Of a stretch of 64,000 bases of DNA, positions 9,369 to 18,342 are shown piece after piece. Positions within the stretch are counted from its first letter, which is position 1. The number at the start of each line of letters is the position of its first letter. Made by a program: the position numbers and the translations under genes. A model generated the notes under the pieces. That model was not told where the DNA came from. It saw only the letters and a list, made by a program, of their open reading frames with translations, and ran no database searches. Location: the NCBI RefSeq assembly GCF_014705705.1, contig NZ_JACXLD010000001.1:800982-864981 (forward strand), read 5' to 3'. This DNA comes from Spongiibacter pelagi. GTDB lineage: Bacteria; Pseudomonadota; Gammaproteobacteria; Pseudomonadales; Spongiibacteraceae.

Positions 9369-9383
9369 TGATAATGATTATCG
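9369..9383. promoter_or_regulatory. Fur box between divergent TonB receptor and PepSY genes
   Basis: TGATAATGATTATCG matches the 7-1-7 Fur consensus TGATAATnATTATCA at 13 of the 14 specified positions. It lies 46 bp upstream of the receptor start and 84 bp upstream of the PepSY start, so one operator could repress both when iron is plentiful. Confidence 0.8.
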
Positions 9384-9466
9384 AAATTATGTGCAATTGT
9401 GTTTGAGCCGCGGGCGTGTAAAGCGCAGTTCTGGCTCTTTGCTGCTCCGAAAGTGGAAGGTTTGTT

Positions 9467-10783
9467 ATGTTGAATCGCCTGTCTGGCTTGTTATATCCGA
9501 TGATTTGGCGGTGGCATTTTCTAATTGGTTTATGTTGCGCTCCCCTGCTGATTTTGCTCAGTTTGACCGGTGCTCTCTACGCGTTTCAGCCACAACTTGA
9601 ACCTTGGCTTGAGAAAGATTGGCAGCAACTGGAAGCCTGTGAACAATGTCAGCCACACGCGGTTTCTGCACAGTTGGCGACCGTGACCCAGCGCTATCCG
9701 GGTATGGAGCTTGAACACTTTGCCGATTTCGCAGATCCCCTGCGAAGTAATGTGGTTTTTTTGAAGGAACCGCAAAGCGAAGAGCACCGCTTGGTGTGGA
9801 TCAATCCTTACACCCTCCGGCTTCTTGGCAGTCGCACAGAAACCGAAGGTTTCTTCCCTACCGTATTTGCTTTGCACACCAATCTACTTAGTGGCGAAAT
9901 TGGGCGCTGGTTAATCGAATTAGTGGTGAGTTGGATATTGGTGACGTTGCTGCTCGGCCTAGTGCTGTGGTGGCCGCGCCGAGCTAAACAAGGAGGAGCG
10001 TGGCGCCCGCGCTTTGAAAGTAAGGGTCGGCGCTTTTGGCGTGATCTGCATGCAGTCGGTGGATTTTATCTACTGCCACTGGCTTTAATCATTGTGTATA
10101 CCGGTTTGTTATTTTCCCCGGTCGCGGGGCGTGCGCTGTTATGGGAAATGTCGGCAATCGGCCAGATTCCCAATGCATTTATGAGCCCGCCGGAAGTGCT
10201 GCAACAAGAGGGTGAGGTTGATATTGATGGATTGGTCGCTGACTTTTTAAGCGATGCCCCTTTAGCCGATTGGTTTATTACTTGGCCTCATCGAGCCGAG
10301 CAGCCTTTGACTATCAGCATTCGTGAAGCACTGCCCTGGCAGACCCGCATTGTTTATTACCATCCTTATAATCAAGAACGGCTAGCGGTGTTGAGTTGGC
10401 CTGAATTGCCAGTTGGGGCTAAGGCGCTATTGCTATTCTTCCCCCTGCATACAGGTTTAATTCTCCATTGGCCGGGGCAGGTGCTCGCAATGATCGTCGC
10501 GCTTGGTTTGGCGGGCTTGTCGGGAAGTGGCGTTTGGATGTGGTGGCTACGCCATGAGCGGGGAAGCTGGTCTGTGCCGGTAATAAGGCAGCGGCATCCA
10601 TTAGGTAAGGGCTTGCTGGCGCTAATCGGTTTACTTGCTCTGATAATGCCCTTGTTTGGTATAAGTCTTGTTGGAATAGTCTTTGTGAGCTGGTTGAAAA
10701 GCCTGATCGAAAAGAGACCTGCCGCTGGAGGACGCCAGCGTAAATTTACTGAAAATTCTGAGGGTGCAGAAAAATCCACGTAG
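9467..10783 (+). CDS. PepSY-associated membrane protein (iron-uptake reductase-like)
   Basis: A 438-residue inner-membrane protein with four main hydrophobic segments: WHFLIGLCCAPLLILLSLTGALYAF near residue 20, LVVSWILVTLLLGLVLWWP near 150, FYLLPLALIIVYTGLLF near 200, and C-terminal helices from about 320. RDLHAVGGFYLLPL and PLHTGLILHWPGQ are typical PepSY_TM features. Such proteins accompany siderophore receptors and are thought to reduce ferric siderophores in the periplasm. The start is preceded by GGAAGG. The 3' end overlaps the convergent GIDE-like gene by 38 bp. Confidence 0.85.
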   Translation: MLNRLSGLLYPMIWRWHFLIGLCCAPLLILLSLTGALYAFQPQLEPWLEKDWQQLEACEQCQPHAVSAQLATVTQRYPGMELEHFADFADPLRSNVVFLKEPQSEEHRLVWINPYTLRLLGSRTETEGFFPTVFALHTNLLSGEIGRWLIELVVSWILVTLLLGLVLWWPRRAKQGGAWRPRFESKGRRFWRDLHAVGGFYLLPLALIIVYTGLLFSPVAGRALLWEMSAIGQIPNAFMSPPEVLQQEGEVDIDGLVADFLSDAPLADWFITWPHRAEQPLTISIREALPWQTRIVYYHPYNQERLAVLSWPELPVGAKALLLFFPLHTGLILHWPGQVLAMIVALGLAGLSGSGVWMWWLRHERGSWSVPVIRQRHPLGKGLLALIGLLALIMPLFGISLVGIVFVSWLKSLIEKRPAAGGRQRKFTENSEGAEKST

Positions 10784-11642
10784 CGCCGGCCAGTGCGGCA
10801 CTGCTGACAAGAAATAAACCCAAGGCCTGCCAGCGGAAGCGGCGGCTGAGGGATTCCGGTTCCGAGGTGGCCAAAATAAAAGGCTGGTGGCGGCTGGGGG
10901 AATAGCTCAGGGTGTGAATCGGTTTGGTTTCTGCGGCGGTTTTACGCTGTTCCCGCTCGGCGGCGCGCTGGGCTTCTTGGCGCGCTAAATCCCACTCTAC
11001 CAAGTCAATTTCACCATCGCCGTTGCGGTCAAATCGGGCGACCAGACGATCGTAGTCTTGTTTCCATTCACTCAGAATTTCCGCCATGCGCTGTCGGCTT
11101 TGCGCCAAGCTGCTGGGTGGGTGGCGCGTTTGAAATAGGCCAATGGCATAGAGCAGGTCATCTTCGCAGAGCAGGTGTTCGGTGTAGCGATAGCGGCGGC
11201 CAAATAAGGATGAGCTGGTTTTGCCCGCGCTGGGGTAGCGCTCATTGCCGTACCAAGTGGATTTGCGAAAGGTGCTAACGTCGGCCCGGCTGGGCATGAT
11301 GTAGCAGGGCTCGGTACTGTCGTCTAATAGGAATGGACGTTCGCTGCTGCGGCTTTCCAAGGTGCGCCAGTGTTTGTTCTTGCCACTGGTTTCGTAGCGT
11401 TCGATTTTGTAGCTGAACCAAATGCAGTTGGTGCCGCTGAGCGGGCTGAGTAGCGGGCTTTCTGCTACGAGGTTTTTGGAGATACCCATAAGCTCCACAT
11501 AGCCTTGATGGGCGGAGCGAATTTTGGAGGTGGGGGTGTCTTCAATAATGCGGGCTTTTTTTAATTGTACAAAACCGAAAAACGCCGCAACGAGACAGGC
11601 GACAATCGCAAACCCCAGAAACGCGTAATACTCGCCACTCAC
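10746..11642 (-). CDS. GIDE-domain (E3 ligase-like) membrane protein with an EF-hand
   Basis: A 298-residue protein with a membrane helix at residues 5-27 and another at about 275-293. Between them lies a region resembling the bacterial GIDE domain (SAHQGYVELMG, then LLSPLSGTNCIWFSYKIE). A calcium-binding EF-hand loop, DRNGDGEIDLVEW, sits at about residue 205. Bacterial GIDE proteins lack the RING finger of eukaryotic E3 ligases and often sit beside LemA. Its start overlaps the lemA stop by 4 bp, so the two are co-translated. Function is unknown; an envelope role is an inference. Confidence 0.75.
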   Translation of the reverse strand: MSGEYYAFLGFAIVACLVAAFFGFVQLKKARIIEDTPTSKIRSAHQGYVELMGISKNLVAESPLLSPLSGTNCIWFSYKIERYETSGKNKHWRTLESRSSERPFLLDDSTEPCYIMPSRADVSTFRKSTWYGNERYPSAGKTSSSLFGRRYRYTEHLLCEDDLLYAIGLFQTRHPPSSLAQSRQRMAEILSEWKQDYDRLVARFDRNGDGEIDLVEWDLARQEAQRAAEREQRKTAAETKPIHTLSYSPSRHQPFILATSEPESLSRRFRWQALGLFLVSSAALAGATWIFLHPQNFQ

Positions 11643-12211
11643 TTGAATAGCGAGCCGATATTCACGTCGCGGGTTTCTTCCTCACTGAATTCCAGCAGGT
11701 CAAAATCCTTGAAGTTAAACCAGCGGGCCACCAGCACATCTGGAAATTGTTCAATGCGGACATTGTTGTTATTCACCGCTTCGTTATAGACCTCGCGGCG
11801 GTCGGCAATGGCGTTTTCCAGTTGCGATATACGGCTTTGTAATTGCTGGAAGGAGTCGTTGGCTTTTAGCTCTGGATAATTTTCTGCCAGCGCGAACAGG
11901 CTGCCGAGGTTGGCGCGCAGTCCGGTTTCGGCGGCGCCGAGGGCGCGCATATCGTGGCTGGCCTGAGCATCTGCGACTTGCTGGCGGGCCTTGATGACTT
12001 TCTCCAGCGTGTCTTGTTCGTACTGCATGTACTGTTTGCAGGTGGCGACCAGCTTGGGCAGTTCTTCGTGGCGCTGTTTCAGCAGTACATCAATATTCGA
12101 TAAATGCTTAGACACCGCGTGCTTAAGGCTGACCAAGCCGTTATAGATCATCACTCCATAGAGGAGGACAAAAGCGCAGATGGCGAGAAAGACGATTAAT
12201 CCGATGCTCAT
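11639..12211 (-). CDS. LemA family protein
   Basis: A 190-residue protein with one N-terminal membrane helix (IGLIVFLAICAFVLLYGVMIYNGLVSLK) and a helical-bundle body typical of LemA: SNIDVLLKQRHEELPKLV, then ENYPELKANDSFQQLQ and VARWFNFKDFDLLEF. LemA proteins are membrane-anchored with unclear function. Pairing with a GIDE-domain protein is a recurrent arrangement. Confidence 0.9.
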   Translation of the reverse strand: MSIGLIVFLAICAFVLLYGVMIYNGLVSLKHAVSKHLSNIDVLLKQRHEELPKLVATCKQYMQYEQDTLEKVIKARQQVADAQASHDMRALGAAETGLRANLGSLFALAENYPELKANDSFQQLQSRISQLENAIADRREVYNEAVNNNNVRIEQFPDVLVARWFNFKDFDLLEFSEEETRDVNIGSLFK

Positions 12212-12226
12212 GGTGGTTCCCTGTGC

Positions 12227-13243
12227 TTAGTTAACCTTCCAGTCCGGGCTCGGCAAGCCCATATTTTTCAGGAAGATGGGGTTGTAGAGCCGAGACTTAT
12301 AGCGGTCGCCATAATCGCAAAGCATGGTGACGATGGTGTGACCGGGGCCGAGTTCTTTGGCCAGACGAACCGCGCCAGCAATATTGACCGCACTGGAACC
12401 GCCGAGGCAGAGTCCCTCATAGCGCAATAAATCAAAGATAAACGGTAGCGCTTCGGCATCGCTAATTTGGTAGGCCTTGTCGACCTGTGCCTGACGCAGG
12501 TTTTCGGTAATCAGACTAATACCAATACCTTCGGCCAATGAACGGCCTTCGCCTTTCAGCTCACCACTGGTGTAGTAGTTGTACAGGGAGCTGCCCTGCG
12601 GGTCGGCAATACCAATGGTGACATTGGGGTTGTGCTTTTTCAGCGCCGAGCTAACCCCAGCCAGTGTGCCGCCAGTGCCAACGGCACAGATAAAGGCGTC
12701 GATTTTGCCTTCGGTCTGCTGCCAAATTTCCTCGCCGGTGGTGGTTTCATGAATACGGGCATTGGCGGTGTTGTCGAACTGCCGTGCCCAAAACGCCCCA
12801 TTGGGCTCGCTTTCATTGAGCTTTTCGGTGAGGCGCTCGGCGGTATGAATATAGTGATTGGGGTCATCGTAAGTGGTGGGTTGAACCAATCTGAGATCTG
12901 CGCCGTATAAGTCCAGAAGTTCAATTTTCTCCCGGCTTTGACTCTGGGGCATGACCACCACGCTGCGGTAGCCCAAGGCATTGGCGATTAAGGTTAGGCC
13001 AATGCCGGTATTGCCGGCGGTGCCTTCCACAATGGTAGCGCCGGGCTTGAGTAAGCCGCGGGCTTCGGCATCGCGAATAATGCCCAGTGCGGTGCGGTCT
13101 TTTACCGAGCCGCCGGGATTGAGGAATTCCGCCTTGCCGAGAATGGTGCAGCCGGTGAGTTTAGAAGCCTGACGCAACAGCATAAGCGGGGTGTTGCCAA
13201 TCAGGTCAGGAAGTTGGGGATAAGCGAAGCTGGCTAAAGACAT
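12227..13243 (-). CDS. cysK: Cysteine synthase family PLP enzyme
   Basis: A 338-residue fold-type II PLP enzyme. NPGGSVKDRTALGI carries the PLP lysine, EGTAGNTGIGLTL is the substrate loop, and CAVGTGGTLAG is the phosphate-binding loop. It would make cysteine from O-acetylserine and sulfide. A longer frame reaches 13315, but the ATG at 13241-13243 begins the aligned region (MSLASFAYPQLPDLIGNTPL) and has AAGGAG upstream. The long C-terminal extension (YKSRLYNPIFLKNMGL) marks the longer CysK-like branch, so cystathionine beta-synthase-like use is possible. Confidence 0.85.
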   Translation of the reverse strand: MSLASFAYPQLPDLIGNTPLMLLRQASKLTGCTILGKAEFLNPGGSVKDRTALGIIRDAEARGLLKPGATIVEGTAGNTGIGLTLIANALGYRSVVVMPQSQSREKIELLDLYGADLRLVQPTTYDDPNHYIHTAERLTEKLNESEPNGAFWARQFDNTANARIHETTTGEEIWQQTEGKIDAFICAVGTGGTLAGVSSALKKHNPNVTIGIADPQGSSLYNYYTSGELKGEGRSLAEGIGISLITENLRQAQVDKAYQISDAEALPFIFDLLRYEGLCLGGSSAVNIAGAVRLAKELGPGHTIVTMLCDYGDRYKSRLYNPIFLKNMGLPSPDWKVN

Positions 13244-13447
13244 TACAGCAGTAACTCCTTGTTTTTCTAAGCTCATGTTAGCGAGGCAGAGGGACAAGGG
13301 CAATGTGAATTCCATTTTACGTCTTGGATTTAAGCCTTATTTATGAGGATGTGAGAGGTGGCAAATTCGGGTATTGTGAGCCTGGCATCACCACAACGTA
13401 ATTCGCAGGGTGCGCAATTACGTCTCGTCGGTGGCAGAGGACATCCT

Positions 13448-14011
13448 ATGGTAGAAGAATCGGCGGAGCCGGGCAGTGGCGAGTACTGGTCTCAGTGCGT
13501 GCTCAATATCGCCCAGCACCGCGACAAGCAGAGCTTTATGGCGATTTATGATTATTTTTCGCCACGGGTGAATGCCTATTTATTGGGGCAGGGAGTTGAG
13601 CCGCAACTGGCGGAAGACCTCACCCAAGAAGCACTGCTGACATTGTGGAATAAAGCGCGACTCTACAACCCAGAAAAGGCGGCGGTTTCTACCTGGCTTT
13701 TTCGGGTCGCCCGTAATCTGTGGATCGACAGATTGCGTAAGAGTCGGCGCGTGGCCTATGAATCCGACGAATTGCTGGAATTTGTCGCCGATGAAGGCGA
13801 GCCGCTGGAAGTCAGCGATGCTGACCGTTTGAAAGCGGTAATCGATAGTCTGCCCAGAAATCAGGCGCAGGCGGTTTATATGTCCTATTACGAGGGCAAA
13901 AGTCACAGCGAAATTGCCGAAGAAACCGGCATGCCGCTGGGTAGTGTTAAATCCTGTCTGCGTTTGGCGATTAAAGCCTTCAGACAAAGTTTTGGAGTCG
14001 ATGCTGTATGA
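13448..14011 (+). CDS. ECF-type RNA polymerase sigma factor paired with a ChrR anti-sigma
   Basis: A sigma-70 factor with region 2 (LAEDLTQEALLTLWNKA, then STWLFRVARNLWIDRLRK) and region 4 (YYEGKSHSEIAEETGMPLGSVKSCLRLAIKAFR). The ATG at 13448 has AGAGGA 7 bp upstream and gives a normal ECF length (187 residues). An in-frame GTG at 13358 would add 30 residues. The stop overlaps the next start (ATGA). Sigma factors of RpoE-ChrR pairs respond to singlet oxygen in Rhodobacter; the same signal is an inference here. Confidence 0.9.
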   Translation: MVEESAEPGSGEYWSQCVLNIAQHRDKQSFMAIYDYFSPRVNAYLLGQGVEPQLAEDLTQEALLTLWNKARLYNPEKAAVSTWLFRVARNLWIDRLRKSRRVAYESDELLEFVADEGEPLEVSDADRLKAVIDSLPRNQAQAVYMSYYEGKSHSEIAEETGMPLGSVKSCLRLAIKAFRQSFGVDAV

Positions 14012-14670
14012 GCAAGATTGCGCATCATCCCGAGTCGGAAACTCTGGCAGCCTATGCCAGTGGTAGTCTTTCGGCAGCCTTGGGTATTGTGATTGGCAGT
14101 CACCTTGAAATGTGCGCCGTGTGTCGCGCAGAAGTTGCACGCCTGGAAAGTGTTGGCGGCAGCCTGATTGATCGCCTCACGCCAGCGCCGATTTCCGCCG
14201 CGCGGCGAGAGCAGATTTTTGCCCAATTGGATGCAGGTTTGGGCGAAAGTGCTGAGCCCTTGTCAGCCGCACCGGTAACTCAGCCGACCAGCCAGTTGCC
14301 GACCCCGTTGCGGCATTTCTTTGCGGTAGAAACCTACGACCAACTGCCGTGGCGCTGGATTGGCCCCGGTGTACGCTTGCTGTCGATTGATTGTGGTGAA
14401 GGCAAACTGGTGATGCTGAATATTGGCGCCGGCCGCAAAATGCCGGTGCACAGCCATCGCGGCAATGAATTAACCATGATTTTGCAGGGCGGTTACAGCG
14501 ATGCGCTGGGGCATTTTGATGTGGGTGATGTAGCGGATTTGGATTCGCGAGTCGAGCATCAGCCGGTGGCTGATGCTGACATTAATTGTATTTGTGTGGC
14601 GGGTCTGGATGACAAGCTGCAATTTAAGGGTTGGTTGGCCCGGATGTTACAGCCCTTCGTGGGGCTGTAA
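14008..14670 (+). CDS. chrR: ChrR-type anti-sigma factor (zinc anti-sigma plus cupin)
   Basis: A 220-residue protein. The N-terminal zinc-binding anti-sigma domain shows HHPESETLAAYASGSL and HLEMCAVCRAEV (His and CxxC ligands). The C-terminal cupin carries MPVHSHRGNELTMILQG, which supplies metal-binding His and Glu. It should hold the upstream sigma factor inactive until released by stress. The 4-bp overlap with the sigma gene supports co-translation. Confidence 0.9.
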   Translation: MSKIAHHPESETLAAYASGSLSAALGIVIGSHLEMCAVCRAEVARLESVGGSLIDRLTPAPISAARREQIFAQLDAGLGESAEPLSAAPVTQPTSQLPTPLRHFFAVETYDQLPWRWIGPGVRLLSIDCGEGKLVMLNIGAGRKMPVHSHRGNELTMILQGGYSDALGHFDVGDVADLDSRVEHQPVADADINCICVAGLDDKLQFKGWLARMLQPFVGL

Positions 14671-14727
14671 CGATTAACTGCTGTGCTCGCTACGTTAATC
14701 AGAGACCTTTGCTAGTAAATTTAAAAC

Positions 14728-14761
14728 TACTGCGCTCGATAACTTGGCTATCGGCGCAGTA
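14728..14761. terminator. Hairpin between convergent chrR and TonB receptor genes
   Basis: TACTGCGCTCGATA and TATCGGCGCAGTA form a long stem with one bulge and a 7-base loop in the 102-bp gap between converging genes. There is no strong T-tract on either side, so termination is likely but not certain. Confidence 0.5.
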
Positions 14762-14772
14762 ATCAACCTTTC

Positions 14773-17319
14773 TTAGAACTCGTAGATGATATCTAAACCG
14801 TAGGTTCTAGGCTCACCCCAGATAACGGTACGGTCTGAGTGAGGCAGGTTATCTACGGCCGTGATTTCATACTCTTCATCCGCTAGGTTTTTACCCCACA
14901 AGCCGATATTCATATGGCCGAAGCGGCCCACTTGAATTTCCGAGAGGCTCAGACGCGCATTGACCAAGTCGTAGGCGCTGATATAGGTGTTAACCGCGTT
15001 GAAGCTGCGCACCCCACCATTGCGTTCGTCCATAAAGTTGTAGCTGACATTTAGAGACATAGAGCCCCAGTTCCACTGTGCTAGACCCACGTCCACCGAG
15101 GCGGTGTAGGAATGCTCCGGCGCGGAGAAGAATACATAGCTGTCGGCAACATCAACGCCCTGTTTGTTAATCGCCTCGGTCACTTCCGCGTCGAGGAAGG
15201 CGTAGTTCAGCATAAACATAATGTTCTGGCTGACGAGGAAGGTGATGTCGGTTTCAAAGCCTTTCATTTCAGCTTTACCGGCGTTGGTCACCTTGGTGTC
15301 CGCAACCGAACCGGTCAGGATTTGGTTGAGCTGAATATCTTGGTAGTCGCTGAAGAATACGTTGGCGTTAATCCGCAGGCGGCGATCCATCAGCTCGCTT
15401 TTAATACCGAATTCCAGCGAATCTACATATTCTGGTGCAAAGCCGTCGGCAAAGCCGAGACCGTAAACAGTGCCGTCTGAGGCAGCTTCAGCAGTGTCGT
15501 CGCCCTTGCCGGGAGTGCCGGGAGCAAAACCAGTTGAGCCACGCTGAGGATCGCGGGTGTTAAAACCACCGGATTTATACGCCTGAATCAGTTTGCCGTA
15601 GACGTTGATGTCATCGGTCAGATCGTATTCAGCAATAAAGCTGAAGGAGCTGTCGGTATACTCGTTCTCGCCATAAATATTGTCGAAGCTGCGATCGCCC
15701 GGCAGTAGGAAACCCGCCTGTGCCAGCACTGGCGACAGTGCGCCGAGGTTTTCCATATCGATGGCTTGATTGAGGGTTTTGATTTCCAGATAGGTTTTAT
15801 CTGTTTGGTTTTTCAGCGCCTCACGGGTGTCTTCTGAATAACGCGCACCAAAGGTCAGGTGCAGGCGTTTGTCCAGCCAGTCTGGAGTCCAGGTGAACTG
15901 ACCGAAAACCGCTTTCGCTTCATTGCTGATGTCGTAGCGCTGCGACAGCATATTCACAATGCCGACATCACCGGCGCCCAACAGTACGCCGCCAAGTAGT
16001 TGGCCGAGCACGGGAATTGGGATCACGTCATCACTGACTTGCGAGCTGAACTGGTGGTGCATAGGCGCGTTGTCTTCGGTGGCGTCTTCTTGGAAGTAAT
16101 ACATGCCAACGATGTAATCCAGCGAGTTTTCAAACAAGCTGCCGCTCATTTGGAATTCGTGCGACCACTGCTCTTGGGAAATTTCTGGCACCACCAAAGG
16201 CAAACATTCTTCGCCGGTTTGCGCTTGCACCGCTGGGCCGCAGTAAACATTGGAGTCTACCCGGTAAGTTGGGTCGCCGAGGCCGCCGCCGAGATCGGCA
16301 TAGGAGGCATCGAACAATTCGCGGTAGGCGCCGATGTATTTGAATTCAATATCGTTGAAATTCTTGGTCAGAATCAGCGCGTGACCTTCAATTTCAGTAA
16401 TGGATTCCTGCATGGGCGTGGAGGTAGCCATAGAGCTAAAGCGGCTTGAGCTGTGTTTTGAGTGGGCGCTGGCATAGCTGCGCACCGGCTCCGCTTGGCC
16501 CTTGTTCAAAACGCCGGGGTTAATCGACTGGTACATGCTGTTGTAGTAGCCGAAGTCCGATTTATCGTAGGCGTAATCCAGAGTCAGGCTGTCGCTGATA
16601 TCCCAGCGCAGATCGAGGCGCAAGCCCTGAACCTCGCGGTCGCCAAAATCGCCGCCACCGCCGGTGTTTTCAATAAAGCCATCAACTTGTGAGGTCAGAT
16701 AAGACAGCTTCACGCCCATATCACCTAGTGGAATATTGGCCGTGGTTTTGGAGCTAAACAGATTGCGGTTGCCAACAGAGAATTTTTGTTTGAACTCAAA
16801 TTCTTCGGTATTGGGGCGCTTGGTAATCAGGTTGATGGCGCCGCCGGTGGTGTTGCGGCCATAGAGCGTACCCTGTGGGCCGCGCAATACTTCTATTCGT
16901 TGAAGTTCGGCTACGTCTAGCGCTGTACCGGTAGAGCGGGCGATATAGACACCATCCACATAAATACCGACCGGTGGATCTTGGGTGACCTGAACATCGG
17001 CAATACCAATACCGCGAATAAATATCCGTAGGGTGGCGTTGTTAATAGGAAAGGGTTCAATGGTCAGGCTGGGGACTTTGGAGCCGATGTCGTTGAGGTT
17101 GTTAATACCGTCAACTTCCAGCCTTTCTTCGCCAAATGCGGTCAGCGAGATGGGCGTATCTTGCAGTGATTCCGCTTTTTTCTGGGCGGTAACAATCACT
17201 TCTTCAAGAGCATAACCCGTTCGGGCATTTTCAGTTGTTTGTTGTGCCTGAACAACCTGGCTTACCGCCATAGCTAACAGGCTCAGGCCGACAGATAGGC
17301 CACGAGAGGGTGTGCGCAT
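14773..17319 (-). CDS. Large TonB-dependent receptor
   Basis: An 848-residue receptor with a signal peptide (cleavage after VVQAQ), TonB-box-like LEEVIVTAQKK, a plug domain (DTPISLTAFGEERL, then VYIARSTGTALDVAELQRIEVLRGPQGTLYGRNTTGGAIN) and a long beta-barrel ending LDIIYEF. The plug wording RGPQGTLYGRNTTGGAI is characteristic of the large receptor group abundant in sphingomonads and marine gammaproteobacteria. Their substrates range from siderophores to aromatic or steroid compounds. The neighbouring esterase hints at an organic substrate, but this is inference. Confidence 0.88.
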   Translation of the reverse strand: MRTPSRGLSVGLSLLAMAVSQVVQAQQTTENARTGYALEEVIVTAQKKAESLQDTPISLTAFGEERLEVDGINNLNDIGSKVPSLTIEPFPINNATLRIFIRGIGIADVQVTQDPPVGIYVDGVYIARSTGTALDVAELQRIEVLRGPQGTLYGRNTTGGAINLITKRPNTEEFEFKQKFSVGNRNLFSSKTTANIPLGDMGVKLSYLTSQVDGFIENTGGGGDFGDREVQGLRLDLRWDISDSLTLDYAYDKSDFGYYNSMYQSINPGVLNKGQAEPVRSYASAHSKHSSSRFSSMATSTPMQESITEIEGHALILTKNFNDIEFKYIGAYRELFDASYADLGGGLGDPTYRVDSNVYCGPAVQAQTGEECLPLVVPEISQEQWSHEFQMSGSLFENSLDYIVGMYYFQEDATEDNAPMHHQFSSQVSDDVIPIPVLGQLLGGVLLGAGDVGIVNMLSQRYDISNEAKAVFGQFTWTPDWLDKRLHLTFGARYSEDTREALKNQTDKTYLEIKTLNQAIDMENLGALSPVLAQAGFLLPGDRSFDNIYGENEYTDSSFSFIAEYDLTDDINVYGKLIQAYKSGGFNTRDPQRGSTGFAPGTPGKGDDTAEAASDGTVYGLGFADGFAPEYVDSLEFGIKSELMDRRLRINANVFFSDYQDIQLNQILTGSVADTKVTNAGKAEMKGFETDITFLVSQNIMFMLNYAFLDAEVTEAINKQGVDVADSYVFFSAPEHSYTASVDVGLAQWNWGSMSLNVSYNFMDERNGGVRSFNAVNTYISAYDLVNARLSLSEIQVGRFGHMNIGLWGKNLADEEYEITAVDNLPHSDRTVIWGEPRTYGLDIIYEF

Positions 17320-17361
17320 CGCTTAGCTACTCCGCTTGTACATTATTATTTATTAAAAGAG

Positions 17362-17405
17362 GTTCCTGAGTGTTGGGATCTGCTTTTAAAGCACTTCTCA
17401 GGAAC
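17362..17405 (-). terminator. Hairpin upstream of TonB receptor: weak terminator or leader attenuator
   Basis: GTTCCTGAG (17362-17370) pairs with CTCAGGAAC (17397-17405), and a second palindrome (TGCTTTTAAAGCA) lies inside. On the minus strand the hairpin is followed by CTTTTAATAAAT. It lies between the hydrolase and the TonB receptor start (17319), so it could end the hydrolase transcript or lie in the receptor leader. Confidence 0.4.
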
Positions 17406-17428
17406 AACGTCCTTGTCGTTTTATAATT

Positions 17429-17442
17429 ATCAACAGGTTGAT
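17429..17442. promoter_or_regulatory. Palindromic site upstream of TonB receptor, possible operator
   Basis: ATCAACAGGTTGAT is an inverted repeat with perfect 6-bp arms, 110 bp upstream of the receptor start in an AT-rich gap. No regulator gene is adjacent. Confidence 0.35.
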
Positions 17443-17511
17443 GATTTTTAACATAAAAATACACCAAGTCCGCGTTTTATTTACTAATCCTTTTGGCGGG
17501 TATACACCGCC

Positions 17512-18264
17512 TTATCCCAATCGTTTGTTCTGACTGCCCACTTCAGGTGCTGCCAGTGACTTGCCAATCTGCCAGAAAACACGGGGGTTGGCGGTGAATC
17601 CGATATGGCTGGAATTGACCTGAACGTGCTTGACCAAACCGCCGTTAAGTTTGGCGATAGAGGGCGAGACAAAGCCGTCGTTGTCGCTGTGAATAACCGT
17701 GGTGGGGACTTTGGCCTCGGGGAAGATGCCCCAGTTTTCAATTTCTTGTTCGGTGTCGAAGCGGCGCTGGCGAGTAAGTAGCGACATAATCGACCACACG
17801 GCGGTGCCGCGCGGATCGCCAAAAGGGGTGCCCAGCGTAATAACGCCGCGTACCAGCTCGGGAGCTTCACTGGCCAGATCGTGGGCGTAAATACCGCCGA
17901 GGCTCCAGCCGACCAAACTGGCTTTTTTGCCGCTGTGTTGATAAAGCCGGTCTAGCTGTGTTTTTAGGGAGTCGACTTTTTCTCGACGAAAGTCTTTTGC
18001 TTGCTCAACACTGTTAAAGCGTTGTTTCGGCAGGTTGCGACCCTGTTGCCAGTCGTGGCAATCGTAGTTTTTGCTATTTAGCCACTTGCGTAAAAAGCGG
18101 GTACTGCCTTCTGCACCGCCATAGCCGGGAATCACCACAACCGGGTGGCCATCGCCCGCTGGGCACAGCTTGAGTAGTGGCTGGCTTAATGCGAGTTGTA
18201 GACATTCAACGGCGCCGCGAGGCAGCTCAGCGAATGTGTGCCGAGATTTTGGGGGGCTTATCAT
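17512..18264 (-). CDS. Alpha/beta hydrolase (lipase/esterase-like)
   Basis: A 250-residue alpha/beta hydrolase. HPVVVIPGYGGAEGS is the oxyanion region, LVGWSLGGIYAHDLA contains the GxSxG nucleophile elbow, DNDGFVSP probably supplies the acid and SSHIGFTANP the histidine. No signal peptide is seen. The shape resembles cytoplasmic lipase-like esterases. It is upstream of the large TonB receptor on the same strand, with a 192-bp gap. Confidence 0.75.
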   Translation of the reverse strand: MISPPKSRHTFAELPRGAVECLQLALSQPLLKLCPAGDGHPVVVIPGYGGAEGSTRFLRKWLNSKNYDCHDWQQGRNLPKQRFNSVEQAKDFRREKVDSLKTQLDRLYQHSGKKASLVGWSLGGIYAHDLASEAPELVRGVITLGTPFGDPRGTAVWSIMSLLTRQRRFDTEQEIENWGIFPEAKVPTTVIHSDNDGFVSPSIAKLNGGLVKHVQVNSSHIGFTANPRVFWQIGKSLAAPEVGSQNKRLG

Positions 18265-18342
18265 TATTATTAACGCTTGCTAAAGAATGGCGTTATTAAA
18301 TGCTTTCTTGGCGGTCAGTGGAAGGGCGCTAATCCGTTTTGA

